Positions 8,431-15,541 of a stretch of DNA of 64,000 bases are shown piece after piece; the stretch's first letter is position 1, and every line of letters begins with the position of its first letter. Source of the stretch: DASVBE01 sp036375995. GTDB taxonomy: Bacteria > Actinomycetota > Actinomycetes > Streptosporangiales > Streptosporangiaceae. Location: assembly GCA_036375995.1 (NCBI GenBank), contig DASVBE010000311.1, forward strand, positions 15,213 through 79,212, given 5' to 3'. Under the pieces are notes generated by a model that was not told the DNA's origin, did no database searches, and saw nothing but the letters and a program-made list of their open reading frames with translations. A program made the position numbers and the translations under genes.

Positions 8431-9083
8431 TCGCCGCGAGCCCGCCGGCCGGGAGTAGGCAGTCCGCTGGCACTGGGCAGTCCGCTGGCACTGGGCAGTC
8501 CGCCGGGGCTGGGCAGTCCGCCGGGGCTGGGCAGCCCGCCGGGGCTGGGCAGCCGATCGGGCCGGCCGCGGCGGTTATAGCGCTGGGCAGCAACCTGGGT
8601 GACCGGCTGGCGCACTTGCAGGCCGCGGTGGACCTGCTGGCCGCCACGGCCGGGATGAGCGTAACCGCGGTCTCGCCGGTCTACCAGACGGACCCGGTGG
8701 GCGGGCCGGACCAGCCCGACTATTTCAACGCGGTGCTGCTGGCCGCCACCACGCTGCCGCCCGCGGGGGTGCTCGCCGCGGCGCACGCCGCGGAGGGGGC
8801 CCGGCAGCGGACCAGGGACGTCCGCTGGGGCCCGCGCACCCTGGACGTGGACATCATCAGCTACGGGAACGTCGTCAGCGACGACCCGGAACTGACCCTG
8901 CCGCACCCGCGAGCGCACGAGCGGGCCTTCGTTCTCGTGCCCTGGCACGACGTGGACCCGGCCGCGGAACTGCCCGGGCACGGCCCGGTCGCGGACCTGA
9001 TCGCCGGGCTGGCCGGGCCGGCCGGGGACGGGCTGCCGGACGGGCTGCGCCGGGCCGGGGCCGGGCTGCGGAGGCCGTCATGA
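8427..9083 (+). CDS. folK: 2-amino-4-hydroxy-6-hydroxymethyldihydropteridine pyrophosphokinase
   Basis: FolK transfers pyrophosphate from ATP to 6-hydroxymethyl-dihydropterin, producing the FolP substrate. Motifs are AVIALGSNLGDRLAHLQ, DPVGGPDQPDYFNAV and RWGPRTLDVDIISYG, containing the family's ATP- and pterin-binding residues. The ATG at 8427 overlaps the folB stop. The first ~45 residues are not part of the family fold: they consist of repeated GQSAGT/GQSAGA/GQPAGA units encoded by five 18-bp tandem repeats at 8459-8548. The folP, folB and folK junctions thus all carry low-complexity insertions. The stop overlaps the next gene by 4 bp. Confidence 0.95.
   Translation: MIAASPPAGSRQSAGTGQSAGTGQSAGAGQSAGAGQPAGAGQPIGPAAAVIALGSNLGDRLAHLQAAVDLLAATAGMSVTAVSPVYQTDPVGGPDQPDYFNAVLLAATTLPPAGVLAAAHAAEGARQRTRDVRWGPRTLDVDIISYGNVVSDDPELTLPHPRAHERAFVLVPWHDVDPAAELPGHGPVADLIAGLAGPAGDGLPDGLRRAGAGLRRPS
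8459..8548 (+). repeat. Five 18-bp in-frame tandem repeats at the start of folK
   Basis: Five head-to-tail 18-bp copies begin with GCAGTCCGC or GCAGCCCGC: two identical (8459-8494), two identical with three changes (8495-8530) and one more (8531-8548), followed by a decayed sixth. Each adds six residues (QSAGTG-like), so copy-number change keeps folK in frame. The pattern suggests slippage or unequal exchange. There are no spacers, so this is not a CRISPR array. Confidence 0.95.
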
Positions 9084-9544
9084 CCCCGATCCGGCCCTGG
9101 CCGCTGGCGCTGGCCGCGGTGGTGTCCGGCGCCGGGGCCTGGCTGCTGATCCGGTTCGGCTACGCCCACTTCCCGCCGCTGCCCTGGACGGCCGCGGCCG
9201 CCCTGCTGCTGCTCGCCCTGGCCGAGGCGTGGAGCGGGCGCAACGTGCGGGCGCAGGTCCGCGGCCAGCCCCGGTCCCGCAGGCGGATAGCCCCGATCGC
9301 GATGGCCAGGATGGCGGTGCTGGCCAAGGCCAGCGCGATGGCCGCGGCGATCTTCGGCGGGGCGTCCGCGGGCTTCCTCGGCTACCTGGGCGGCATCGTG
9401 GCCAAGCCGGCCCCGCGGCGGGACACGATCACCGCCGGGGCCACGCTGATCGCCGCCCTGCTGCTGGCCGCCGCCGCGGTCTACCTGGAGCGGTCCTGCC
9501 GCACCCCGGAACCGCCGGAGGACCCCACGGAGACGGAGCAGTGA
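9080..9544 (+). CDS. DUF3180 family membrane protein
   Basis: A 154-residue integral membrane protein with four predicted hydrophobic segments (about residues 8-25, 31-50, 78-105 and 112-135), as in the DUF3180 family found directly after folK in many actinobacteria. Its ATG overlaps the folK stop (ATGA), so it is translated with the folate genes. No catalytic motif is visible. Its conserved position suggests a link to folate or pantothenate supply, but the function is unknown. Confidence 0.85.
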   Translation: MTPIRPWPLALAAVVSGAGAWLLIRFGYAHFPPLPWTAAAALLLLALAEAWSGRNVRAQVRGQPRSRRRIAPIAMARMAVLAKASAMAAAIFGGASAGFLGYLGGIVAKPAPRRDTITAGATLIAALLLAAAAVYLERSCRTPEPPEDPTETEQ

Positions 9545-9601
9545 CCGGGCCCGCGGCTATGCTGATGCCGCCCGCCGCGGACCGGCGAGAACGGGAACGA
9601 G

Positions 9602-10534
9602 ATGACACCTGACGAGGAGCCCGGGGCCCCTCAGTGCGATCAGAACCCGGCCGACCAGCACCCGGCCCGGCTGCGGGTCGGGCTGATCGGCGCGGGCCGG
9701 GCCGGCACCGTGCTGGCCGCGGCGCTGCGCCGGGCCGGGCACGAGGTCGTCGCGGTGGCCGCGGTGTCTGAGGCATCCACGGCGCGGGCCGAGCGGCTGC
9801 TGCCCGGAGTGCCGGTGCGCCCGGCGGACCAGGTCGTCACCGAAGCCAGCCTGGTCCTGCTCACCGTGCCCGACGACGCGCTCGGGCCGCTGGTCAGCGG
9901 GCTGGTCACGGCCGGGGTGCCGGTCGAGGGGCGGCTGCTGGTGCACGCCAGCGGCCGGCACGGGCTGGCGGTACTTGACCCCGCCACCCGGCGCGGGGCG
10001 CTGCCGCTGGCGCTGCACCCGGTGATGACGTTCACCGGGCGGGCGGACGACCTGGACAAGCTGGCCGGGATCAGCTTCGGGGTGACCGCGCCCGAGCCGC
10101 TGCGGGCCGCCGCCGAGGTGCTGGTGCTGGAGATGGGCGGCGAGCCGGTGCTCATCGCCGAGGAGGACCGCGACCTGTACCACGCGGCCCTGGCCAGCGG
10201 GGCGAACCACCTGGTCACGCTCGTCGCGCAGAGCCGGGACCTGCTGGCCCGGGCCGGGGTGCCGAACCCGGGCCGGATGCTCAGCCCGCTGCTGTTCGCG
10301 GCCCTGGACAACGCCCTGCGGCTTGGCGACGGCGCGCTGACCGGGCCGGTGGCCAGGGGTGACGCCAGCACCGTGGCCGCGCACCTGGATGCGCTGCGGC
10401 GGGCCGCACCGGAGACCGTGGCCGCCTACCTGGCGCTGGCCCGGCTCACCGCGGACCGGGCGCTGGCGGCGGGCTCGCTGGACCCGGCCGATGCGCAGCG
10501 GCTGCTCGGCGTGCTCGGCGGGGCGCCGCGGTGA
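9602..10534 (+). CDS. Rossmann-like DUF2520 oxidoreductase beside panC (PanG-like candidate)
   Basis: The 310-residue protein has an N-terminal NAD(P)-binding Rossmann motif VGLIGAGRAGTVLAAAL, a second strand VLLTVPDDALG, the conserved HASGRHG and LHPVMTF stretches, and a helical C-terminal DUF2520 domain. The family resembles ketopantoate reductases; PanG of Francisella, to my recollection of the same broad family, reduces 2-dehydropantoate. Here the gene ends in a GTGA overlap with panC, so a role in making pantoate, the PanC substrate, is a reasonable inference. No panE-like gene is in the window. The ATG at 9602 follows a purine-rich GAGAACGGGAACGAG. Confidence 0.8.
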   Translation: MTPDEEPGAPQCDQNPADQHPARLRVGLIGAGRAGTVLAAALRRAGHEVVAVAAVSEASTARAERLLPGVPVRPADQVVTEASLVLLTVPDDALGPLVSGLVTAGVPVEGRLLVHASGRHGLAVLDPATRRGALPLALHPVMTFTGRADDLDKLAGISFGVTAPEPLRAAAEVLVLEMGGEPVLIAEEDRDLYHAALASGANHLVTLVAQSRDLLARAGVPNPGRMLSPLLFAALDNALRLGDGALTGPVARGDASTVAAHLDALRRAAPETVAAYLALARLTADRALAAGSLDPADAQRLLGVLGGAPR

Positions 10535-11397
10535 TCCCGATCGTGGCCAGGACCCGGACGGGACTGGCCGCGGCCCGGGCCGGGCTGCCCGGACCGGTCG
10601 TGCTCGTGCCGACCATGGGCGCGCTGCACGACGGGCACCGGGCGCTGCTGCGCTGCGCCCGGGAGGCGGCCGGCCCGGACGGCAGCGTGCTGGTGTCGAT
10701 CTTCGTGAACCCGCTCCAGTTCGGCCCGGCCGAGGACTTCGGCCGCTACCCGCGGCCGCTGGCCGACGATCTGACGGTGTGCGCGGAGGAGGGCGCGGCG
10801 CTGGTGTTCACCCCGGACGCGGTGCAGATGTACCCCGAGCCGCAGCAGGTCACCGTGGAACCGGGCCCGGCCGGGCAGCGGCTCGAGGGCGCGTCCCGGC
10901 CCGGGTTCTTCACCGGCGTGCTGACCGTGGTGCTCAAGCTGCTCCAGCTGACCCGGCCGGACGCGGCGGTGTTCGGCGAAAAGGACGCCCAGCAGCTGGC
11001 GCTGGTCCGGCGGATGGTCACGGACCTGTGCGTGCCGGTGCAGATCCGGTCGGTGCCCATCGCCAGGGACCCGGACGGGCTGGCCATCTCCAGCCGGAAC
11101 GCCTACCTGTCCGGTCCCGAGCGGGCCACCGCGCGGGCTCTGCCCGCCGCGCTGCGCGCGGGCCAGGAGCAGGCCAAGGCCGGCCCGGCGGCGGTGCTGG
11201 CGGCCGCGCGAGCGGTGCTCGGCCAGGCGGCCGCGGCCCGCCCGCCGCTGGTCACCGACTACCTGGTGCTGGCCAGCCCGGAGCAGTTCGAGCCGGTGAG
11301 CGAGGACCACGCCGGTGCCGCGCTGCTGCTGGCCGCGGTGAAAGTGGGCGCGACCCGGCTGATCGACAACGTGCCGGTGCAGACCGGCCCGGGCTGA
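10531..11397 (+). CDS. panC: Pantothenate synthetase (pantoate--beta-alanine ligase)
   Basis: PanC joins pantoate and beta-alanine with ATP to give pantothenate. The nucleotidyltransferase-type ATP site VPTMGALHDGHRALL (HIGH-like HDGH), the SIFVNPLQFGPAEDF loop and the GEKDAQQLALVRRMV motif are all present, and 288 residues is the normal length. The GTG at 10531 overlaps the previous stop. coaX follows 46 bp later. The panD gene (aspartate decarboxylase, supplying beta-alanine), which often sits between panC and coaX in actinobacteria, is absent from this gap. Confidence 0.95.
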   Translation: MIPIVARTRTGLAAARAGLPGPVVLVPTMGALHDGHRALLRCAREAAGPDGSVLVSIFVNPLQFGPAEDFGRYPRPLADDLTVCAEEGAALVFTPDAVQMYPEPQQVTVEPGPAGQRLEGASRPGFFTGVLTVVLKLLQLTRPDAAVFGEKDAQQLALVRRMVTDLCVPVQIRSVPIARDPDGLAISSRNAYLSGPERATARALPAALRAGQEQAKAGPAAVLAAARAVLGQAAAARPPLVTDYLVLASPEQFEPVSEDHAGAALLLAAVKVGATRLIDNVPVQTGPG

Positions 11398-11443
11398 CTG
11401 GCCCGCGCCGCACATCCCGTAATCCTCACACAGGGGGCCAGCC

Positions 11444-12235
11444 GTGCTGCTGACCATTGACGTGGGCAACACCAACACGGTGCTGTGCCTATTCGACGGG
11501 GACCAGGTCGTCGAGCACTGGCGGACGGCCACCACCGCGGACCGGACCGCCGACGAGCACGCGGTGATCCTGCAGGGCCTGCTGGCGCAGAGCACGCTGG
11601 ACGCCGACCCGTTCGTGACCGGCATCGCACTGTGCTCCACCGTGCCGTCCGTGCTCCACGAGATGCGGGAAATGGTGCGCCGCTACTACGGTGACGTGCC
11701 AGCGGTCATCGTGGAGCCAGGCGTGCGGACCGGAGTCCCGGTCCGGACCGACAACCCGAAGGAAGTCGGCAGCGACCGGATCATGAACGCGCTGGCCGCC
11801 GTGCACCTGTACGGCGGGCCGGCCGTGGTGGTTGATTTCGGCACGTCGACCAACTTCGACGCGGTGAGCGCGAAGGGCGAGTTCGTCGGCGGGGCGCTGG
11901 CACCAGGGATCGAGATCTCGGTGGACGCGCTGTCGCGCCGGGCGGCGCAGCTGCTGAAGGTGGAGCTGACCCGCCCGGCCCGGGTCATCGGCAAGAACAC
12001 GGTCGAGTCGCTGCAGTCCGGGATCATCTACGGGTTCGCCGGGCAGGTCGAGGGGATCGCCCGGCGGATGGCCGCCGAGCTGGCCCCGGCGGACCCGGAC
12101 TCGGTCACGATCATCGCCACCGGCGGGCTGGCGCCGCTGGTCATCAACGAGGTCGCGCTGATCGACCACTACGAGCCGTGGCTGACCCTGATCGGGCTGC
12201 GGCTGGTCTTCGAGCGCAACACCGCCGTGGGCTGA
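11444..12235 (+). CDS. coaX: Type III pantothenate kinase
   Basis: CoaX phosphorylates pantothenate, the committed step of coenzyme A synthesis, and belongs to the acetate-kinase/Hsp70 fold. Visible motifs are LLTIDVGNTNTVLCLFDGD (phosphate-binding, residues 2-20), VVVDFGTSTNFDAV and GGALAPGIEIS, with 263 residues overall. The GTG at 11444 is preceded by a GGGGG-rich ribosome site. It continues the coenzyme block after panC and ends 55 bp before lysS. Confidence 0.95.
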   Translation: MLLTIDVGNTNTVLCLFDGDQVVEHWRTATTADRTADEHAVILQGLLAQSTLDADPFVTGIALCSTVPSVLHEMREMVRRYYGDVPAVIVEPGVRTGVPVRTDNPKEVGSDRIMNALAAVHLYGGPAVVVDFGTSTNFDAVSAKGEFVGGALAPGIEISVDALSRRAAQLLKVELTRPARVIGKNTVESLQSGIIYGFAGQVEGIARRMAAELAPADPDSVTIIATGGLAPLVINEVALIDHYEPWLTLIGLRLVFERNTAVG

Positions 12236-12290
12236 CGGTGGGTCTGCGCGGGCGCCCGGGCGGCCGTAAACCCGGCTGCTGGGGCATCGC

Positions 12291-13838
12291 GTGACCGGTA
12301 ATCTCGGGCAAATGACAGCGGATGAAACAGCGCCGTCCCCGGACCGGGAGGCGAGCCCGGCCAGCGGCCTTGCCGAGCAGATGCGGGTGCGGCGGGCCAA
12401 GGCCGCCGCGCTGCGCGCGGCAGGGAAGGACCCGTACCCGCCCGGCTTCGAGCGCACCGCGGTCATCGCGGACCTTCGCGAGCGCTACCAGGACCTGGCC
12501 CCGGACACCGCCACCGGCGACCGGGTAGCGGTGGCCGGCCGGGTCATGCTGTACCGCACCGGCGGCAAGCTGTGCTTCGCCACCATCCGGGACGGCAGCG
12601 GCGACCTGCAAGTGATGATCTCGCTGGACCGGGTCGGCGCGGACGCGCTCGAGGCCTGGAAGCGAGACGTCGACCTGGGCGACCACATCGGGGTCGAGGG
12701 CGAGGTCATCACCTCCCGGCGGGGCGAGCTGTCGGTGCTGGCCGACTCGTTCCTGATCACCACCAAGGCGCTGCGGCCGCTGCCGGAGAAGCACGCCGGC
12801 CTGTCCGACCCGGCCACCCGGATGCGGCAGCGCTACCTGGACCTGCTGGTCAACCCGCAGACCCGGCAGATGGCCGAGCTGCGCGGCGTGGTGACCCGGT
12901 CGCTGCGCGAGGAACTGCACGAGCGCGGGTTCCTCGAGGTGGAGACCCCGGTGCTGCAGGTGCTGCACGGCGGGGCCAACGCGCGCCCGTTCGTCACCCG
13001 CATCAACGCCTACGGCGACATGACCATGTACCTGCGGATCGCGCTGGAGCTCTACCTCAAGCGGCTGGTCGTGGGCGGCATCGAGAAGGTCTACGAGCTC
13101 GGCCGGATCTTCCGCAACGAGGGCGCCGACGCCACGCACAACCCCGAGTTCACCATGCTCGAGCTGTATCAGGCGTACGGCGACTACACCACGATGGCCA
13201 CGCTGACCAGGGAGCTGATCCAGGCGGCCGCGGTGGCCGGCTTCGGCGGCACGGTCATCCGCCGGGCCGACGGCGGCGAGTACGACCTCGGCGGCGAGTG
13301 GCCGTTCCGGACCGTGCACGGCTCGGTGTCCGCCGCCCTCGGCGAGGAAGTCACCCCGGACACCACCGAGGACGAGCTGCGCAAGCTGGCCGCGCGGGCG
13401 GACATCGGGCTGGACCCGAAGTGGAACCGCGGCCAGGTGCTGCTGGAGATGTACGAGCACCTGGTAGAGAGCAGGACCGTCGAGCCGGTGTTCTACTACG
13501 ACTTCCCGGTCGAGGTGGCGCCGCTGACCCGGGCGCACCGGGACGACCCGCGGCTGGCCGAGAAGTGGGATCTGGTGGCGTTCGGGACCGAGATCGCGAC
13601 CGCGTACACCGAACTGGTCGACCCGGACGAGGAGCGGGCCCGGCTGACCGCCCAGTCGCTGCTCGCCGCGGGCGGCGACGCCGAGGCGATGCAGCTGGAC
13701 GAGGACTTCCTGCGGGCGCTGGAGTACGGCATGCCGCCGACCGGGGGCATGGGCATGGGGCTTGACCGGCTGCTGATCATGCTGACCGGGTCGAGCATCC
13801 GGGAGACGGTCCTGTTCCCGCTGGTGCGGCCGGAGTAG
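12291..13838 (+). CDS. lysS: Lysyl-tRNA synthetase, class II
   Basis: LysS charges tRNA-Lys. An OB-fold anticodon domain (about residues 70-180) with GGKLCFATIRDGSGDLQVMI precedes the class II catalytic core, with motif 2 RIFRNEGADATHNPEFTMLE and motif 3 GGMGMGLDRLLIMLTG. GTG at 12291 has a better ribosome site; ATG at 12312 is an alternative that removes seven residues. The protein is complete at about 515 residues. It is separate from the LysX-like membrane protein at 4796, for which it could supply Lys-tRNA. Confidence 0.95.
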   Translation: MTGNLGQMTADETAPSPDREASPASGLAEQMRVRRAKAAALRAAGKDPYPPGFERTAVIADLRERYQDLAPDTATGDRVAVAGRVMLYRTGGKLCFATIRDGSGDLQVMISLDRVGADALEAWKRDVDLGDHIGVEGEVITSRRGELSVLADSFLITTKALRPLPEKHAGLSDPATRMRQRYLDLLVNPQTRQMAELRGVVTRSLREELHERGFLEVETPVLQVLHGGANARPFVTRINAYGDMTMYLRIALELYLKRLVVGGIEKVYELGRIFRNEGADATHNPEFTMLELYQAYGDYTTMATLTRELIQAAAVAGFGGTVIRRADGGEYDLGGEWPFRTVHGSVSAALGEEVTPDTTEDELRKLAARADIGLDPKWNRGQVLLEMYEHLVESRTVEPVFYYDFPVEVAPLTRAHRDDPRLAEKWDLVAFGTEIATAYTELVDPDEERARLTAQSLLAAGGDAEAMQLDEDFLRALEYGMPPTGGMGMGLDRLLIMLTGSSIRETVLFPLVRPE

Positions 13839-13855
13839 TGCTAGCCGCTCGCTGC

Positions 13856-13955
13856 GGGCCGCTTTAGAGGCGCTGCCTTCCCTCCGCGCTCCGACCGGCG
13901 CTCCTTCGTCGCGCCGGCGTCGCTCGTCGGGAAAACAGCGCCGCGGCCCTCCGCG
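13856..13955. repeat. Dispersed intergenic repeat, copy A
   Basis: The gap between the convergent lysS and NlpC/P60 genes contains about 100 bp that closely match the sequence at 19906-19996 upstream of clpC. Shared blocks include GAGGCGCTGCCTTCCCTCC, CGGCGCTCCTTCGTCGCGCC and CGGGAAAACAGCGCCGCGGC, in the same order and spacing. It does not resemble an insertion sequence and has no ORF. A REP- or MITE-like intergenic element, possibly doubling as terminator or attenuator, is plausible. Confidence 0.85.
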
Positions 13956-13982
13956 AGCTTGGGCCGGCTCCGCCGACGCCGG

Positions 13983-15041
13983 TCAGCCGATGATCCGCAC
14001 CACGCCGTCGACCGAGCCCCAGGGGACCGCGGCGATCTCCACGACCGCGCCGGTGTGCGGCGCGTCGACGAACAGCCCGTTCCCGATGTACATGCCGACG
14101 TGATTCAGGCCGTACAGGAAGATCAGGTCGCCGGGCTGCGCCTGGTCGGCGGGGACGTGCTCGCCCTCGTTCCACTGGTCAAAGGTCAGGTGCGCCAGGC
14201 TGATCCCGACGTGCGCGTAGGCCCACATGACCAGGCCGGAGCAGTCGAAAGTGGACGGGCCGGCCGCGCCCCACACGTAGGGGTCGCCGCGGCGGGTCAG
14301 CGCCCAGCGCAGCGCCTGGACGCCGACCGAGTTGCCCTCGGGAACCGGCACGTTGGGGTACGAGCCGGTCTGCTGGAAGACCTCCGCGGCCTTCTTGTAG
14401 GCGGCGCTGTTCAGCACGTTCTCTTTGGCCTGGATCTCGGCGACCTTCTTCTTCATCGCCGCGGACAGCCGGGCGGCCTTGGCCTGCTCCTGCTGTGCGG
14501 TCAGCAGGGCGCGCTCCGCGGCGTTCTTCGCGGTGGTCGCGGCGGTGACCCGGTCGCCGTTCTCGTGCTGGAGCTGCAGCATGATCGAGACCCGGTTGAC
14601 GAACCCCTGCGGGTCGCTGCTCTGCAGCAGCTGCAGGGTCGGGTCGAAGCCGCCGGTCATGTAGCCCTGGGCGGCGATCTGGCCGACCGCGAGCTGACCC
14701 TCGCTCAGCTGCTTGGCGTCGCGCTCGGCGGCCTTCCCGGCCAGGGCGGCCTCGGTCGTTGCTTCCTGGAGCTGAATCCTCAGTGCGTCGTACTGGTTGC
14801 TGAGCACCTCGACCTGGCGGGCGATCTTGTTGGCCTTCGCCATGAGTTCCTTCATGGTCGGCTCGGGTGACGCCGTGGTCGCCTGGGCGGCAACGCTCAG
14901 GCTGGCTGGCAGGGCGAACCCGGCCAGCAGAACCGTCCCGGTGACCAAACCGGTCCGGGCCCATGCCCGGTGGAACCTGGCACGGGTGCGTTTCCCCCGT
15001 GAACTGCCTGCGAACTGCCTGCCGATGGGCAAGCGCTCCAC
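13983..15041 (-). CDS. Secreted NlpC/P60 (C40) cell-wall endopeptidase
   Basis: The 352-residue protein has a basic N-terminus and a signal-like hydrophobic segment (TGLVTGTVLLAGFALPASLS, about residues 31-50). An alpha-helical coiled-coil region (about 65-210) precedes a C-terminal NlpC/P60 domain with catalytic Cys267 (DCSGLVMWAY), His314 (NHVGMYIG) and a third polar residue near His329. Such enzymes cut D-Glu-diaminopimelate bonds in peptidoglycan, and the coiled coil often regulates them, as in RipA-type proteins. The start is GTG at 15041, with AAGGAGAGGAG about 8 nt upstream. A c-di-AMP riboswitch lies directly in its leader. Confidence 0.93.
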   Translation of the reverse strand: MERLPIGRQFAGSSRGKRTRARFHRAWARTGLVTGTVLLAGFALPASLSVAAQATTASPEPTMKELMAKANKIARQVEVLSNQYDALRIQLQEATTEAALAGKAAERDAKQLSEGQLAVGQIAAQGYMTGGFDPTLQLLQSSDPQGFVNRVSIMLQLQHENGDRVTAATTAKNAAERALLTAQQEQAKAARLSAAMKKKVAEIQAKENVLNSAAYKKAAEVFQQTGSYPNVPVPEGNSVGVQALRWALTRRGDPYVWGAAGPSTFDCSGLVMWAYAHVGISLAHLTFDQWNEGEHVPADQAQPGDLIFLYGLNHVGMYIGNGLFVDAPHTGAVVEIAAVPWGSVDGVVRIIG

Positions 15042-15059
15042 GTGCTGCTCCTCTCCTTG

Positions 15060-15220
15060 GCCGCCTACCGGGTTAGCTGACGGGTTCGGGCTGGAGGAGC
15101 CCTACGGCTGGCACAGTCCCTGGGACAGGGCCGGAGCCAGCCGATTCACCCCGGGGAACGGTGGGTCCCCGGCTCCCCGGTGCATGCGAGTACGCACCAG
15201 GAACTCGGCGGGTGTCACCG
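15060..15220 (-). ncRNA. Cyclic di-AMP riboswitch (ydaO-yuaA class)
   Basis: Read on the minus strand, the leader contains the class hallmarks in order: GCCGGGGACCCACC, then GGGGTGAATCGGC, then CCCGAACCCGTCAGCTAACC followed by CGGTAGGCGG. These match the highly conserved segments of B. subtilis ydaO. The 3' edge lies about 20 nt before the GTG of the NlpC/P60 gene, just above its ribosome site. Members of this class usually switch expression off when c-di-AMP binds, and in actinobacteria they commonly precede wall hydrolases. The exact 5' boundary is estimated. Confidence 0.93.
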
Positions 15221-15541
15221 GCCTGTCTGAGGGGGCAGCCGGCAACAGGGGTTAACAGCACGCGAGATTAATGGAACGGAGGGCTGCCGCGAATGAGAAT
15301 CACAGAATTTTTACGCCGGCGCGTCTGGCTGCGGAGCGTAACCGGGGACGGGGTGAGTCCATTTCGCCTGCTCGTGACGGCACGCCGTAAATCCGCCGCG
15401 CCGCAGGTCAAGGGGGGTACGGCGGCGGTGTGATCTGCGCGTGATGTGCGCAGCGTGAGGTCGGCGGGCGCTTTCCAGCAACACGTAGCGAATTAGTGAC
15501 ACTGCGTTGGGGAAGGGGTATTTGGGCAGCACAGCGGGGTG
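15221..15541 (-). other. Promoter-containing region upstream of the riboswitch, no gene
   Basis: About 320 bp separate the riboswitch from the end of the helicase gene. The stretch is less GC-rich than its surroundings (GTTAAC, ATTAAT, AATTTTTA) and should hold the promoter for the NlpC/P60 transcript. A 73-codon frame at 15311-15532 on the minus strand has no recognisable features and is not accepted as a gene. No certain -10/-35 pair was found. Confidence 0.5.

Noticed and set aside
8459..8548. Regular 18-bp repeats considered as a CRISPR array.
   Set aside because: The copies are contiguous, without spacers, in frame with folK, and there are no cas genes.
15311..15532. A 73-codon minus-strand frame in the region upstream of the riboswitch.
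   Set aside because: No domain, no ribosome site, and it occupies the expected promoter region of the NlpC/P60 transcript.
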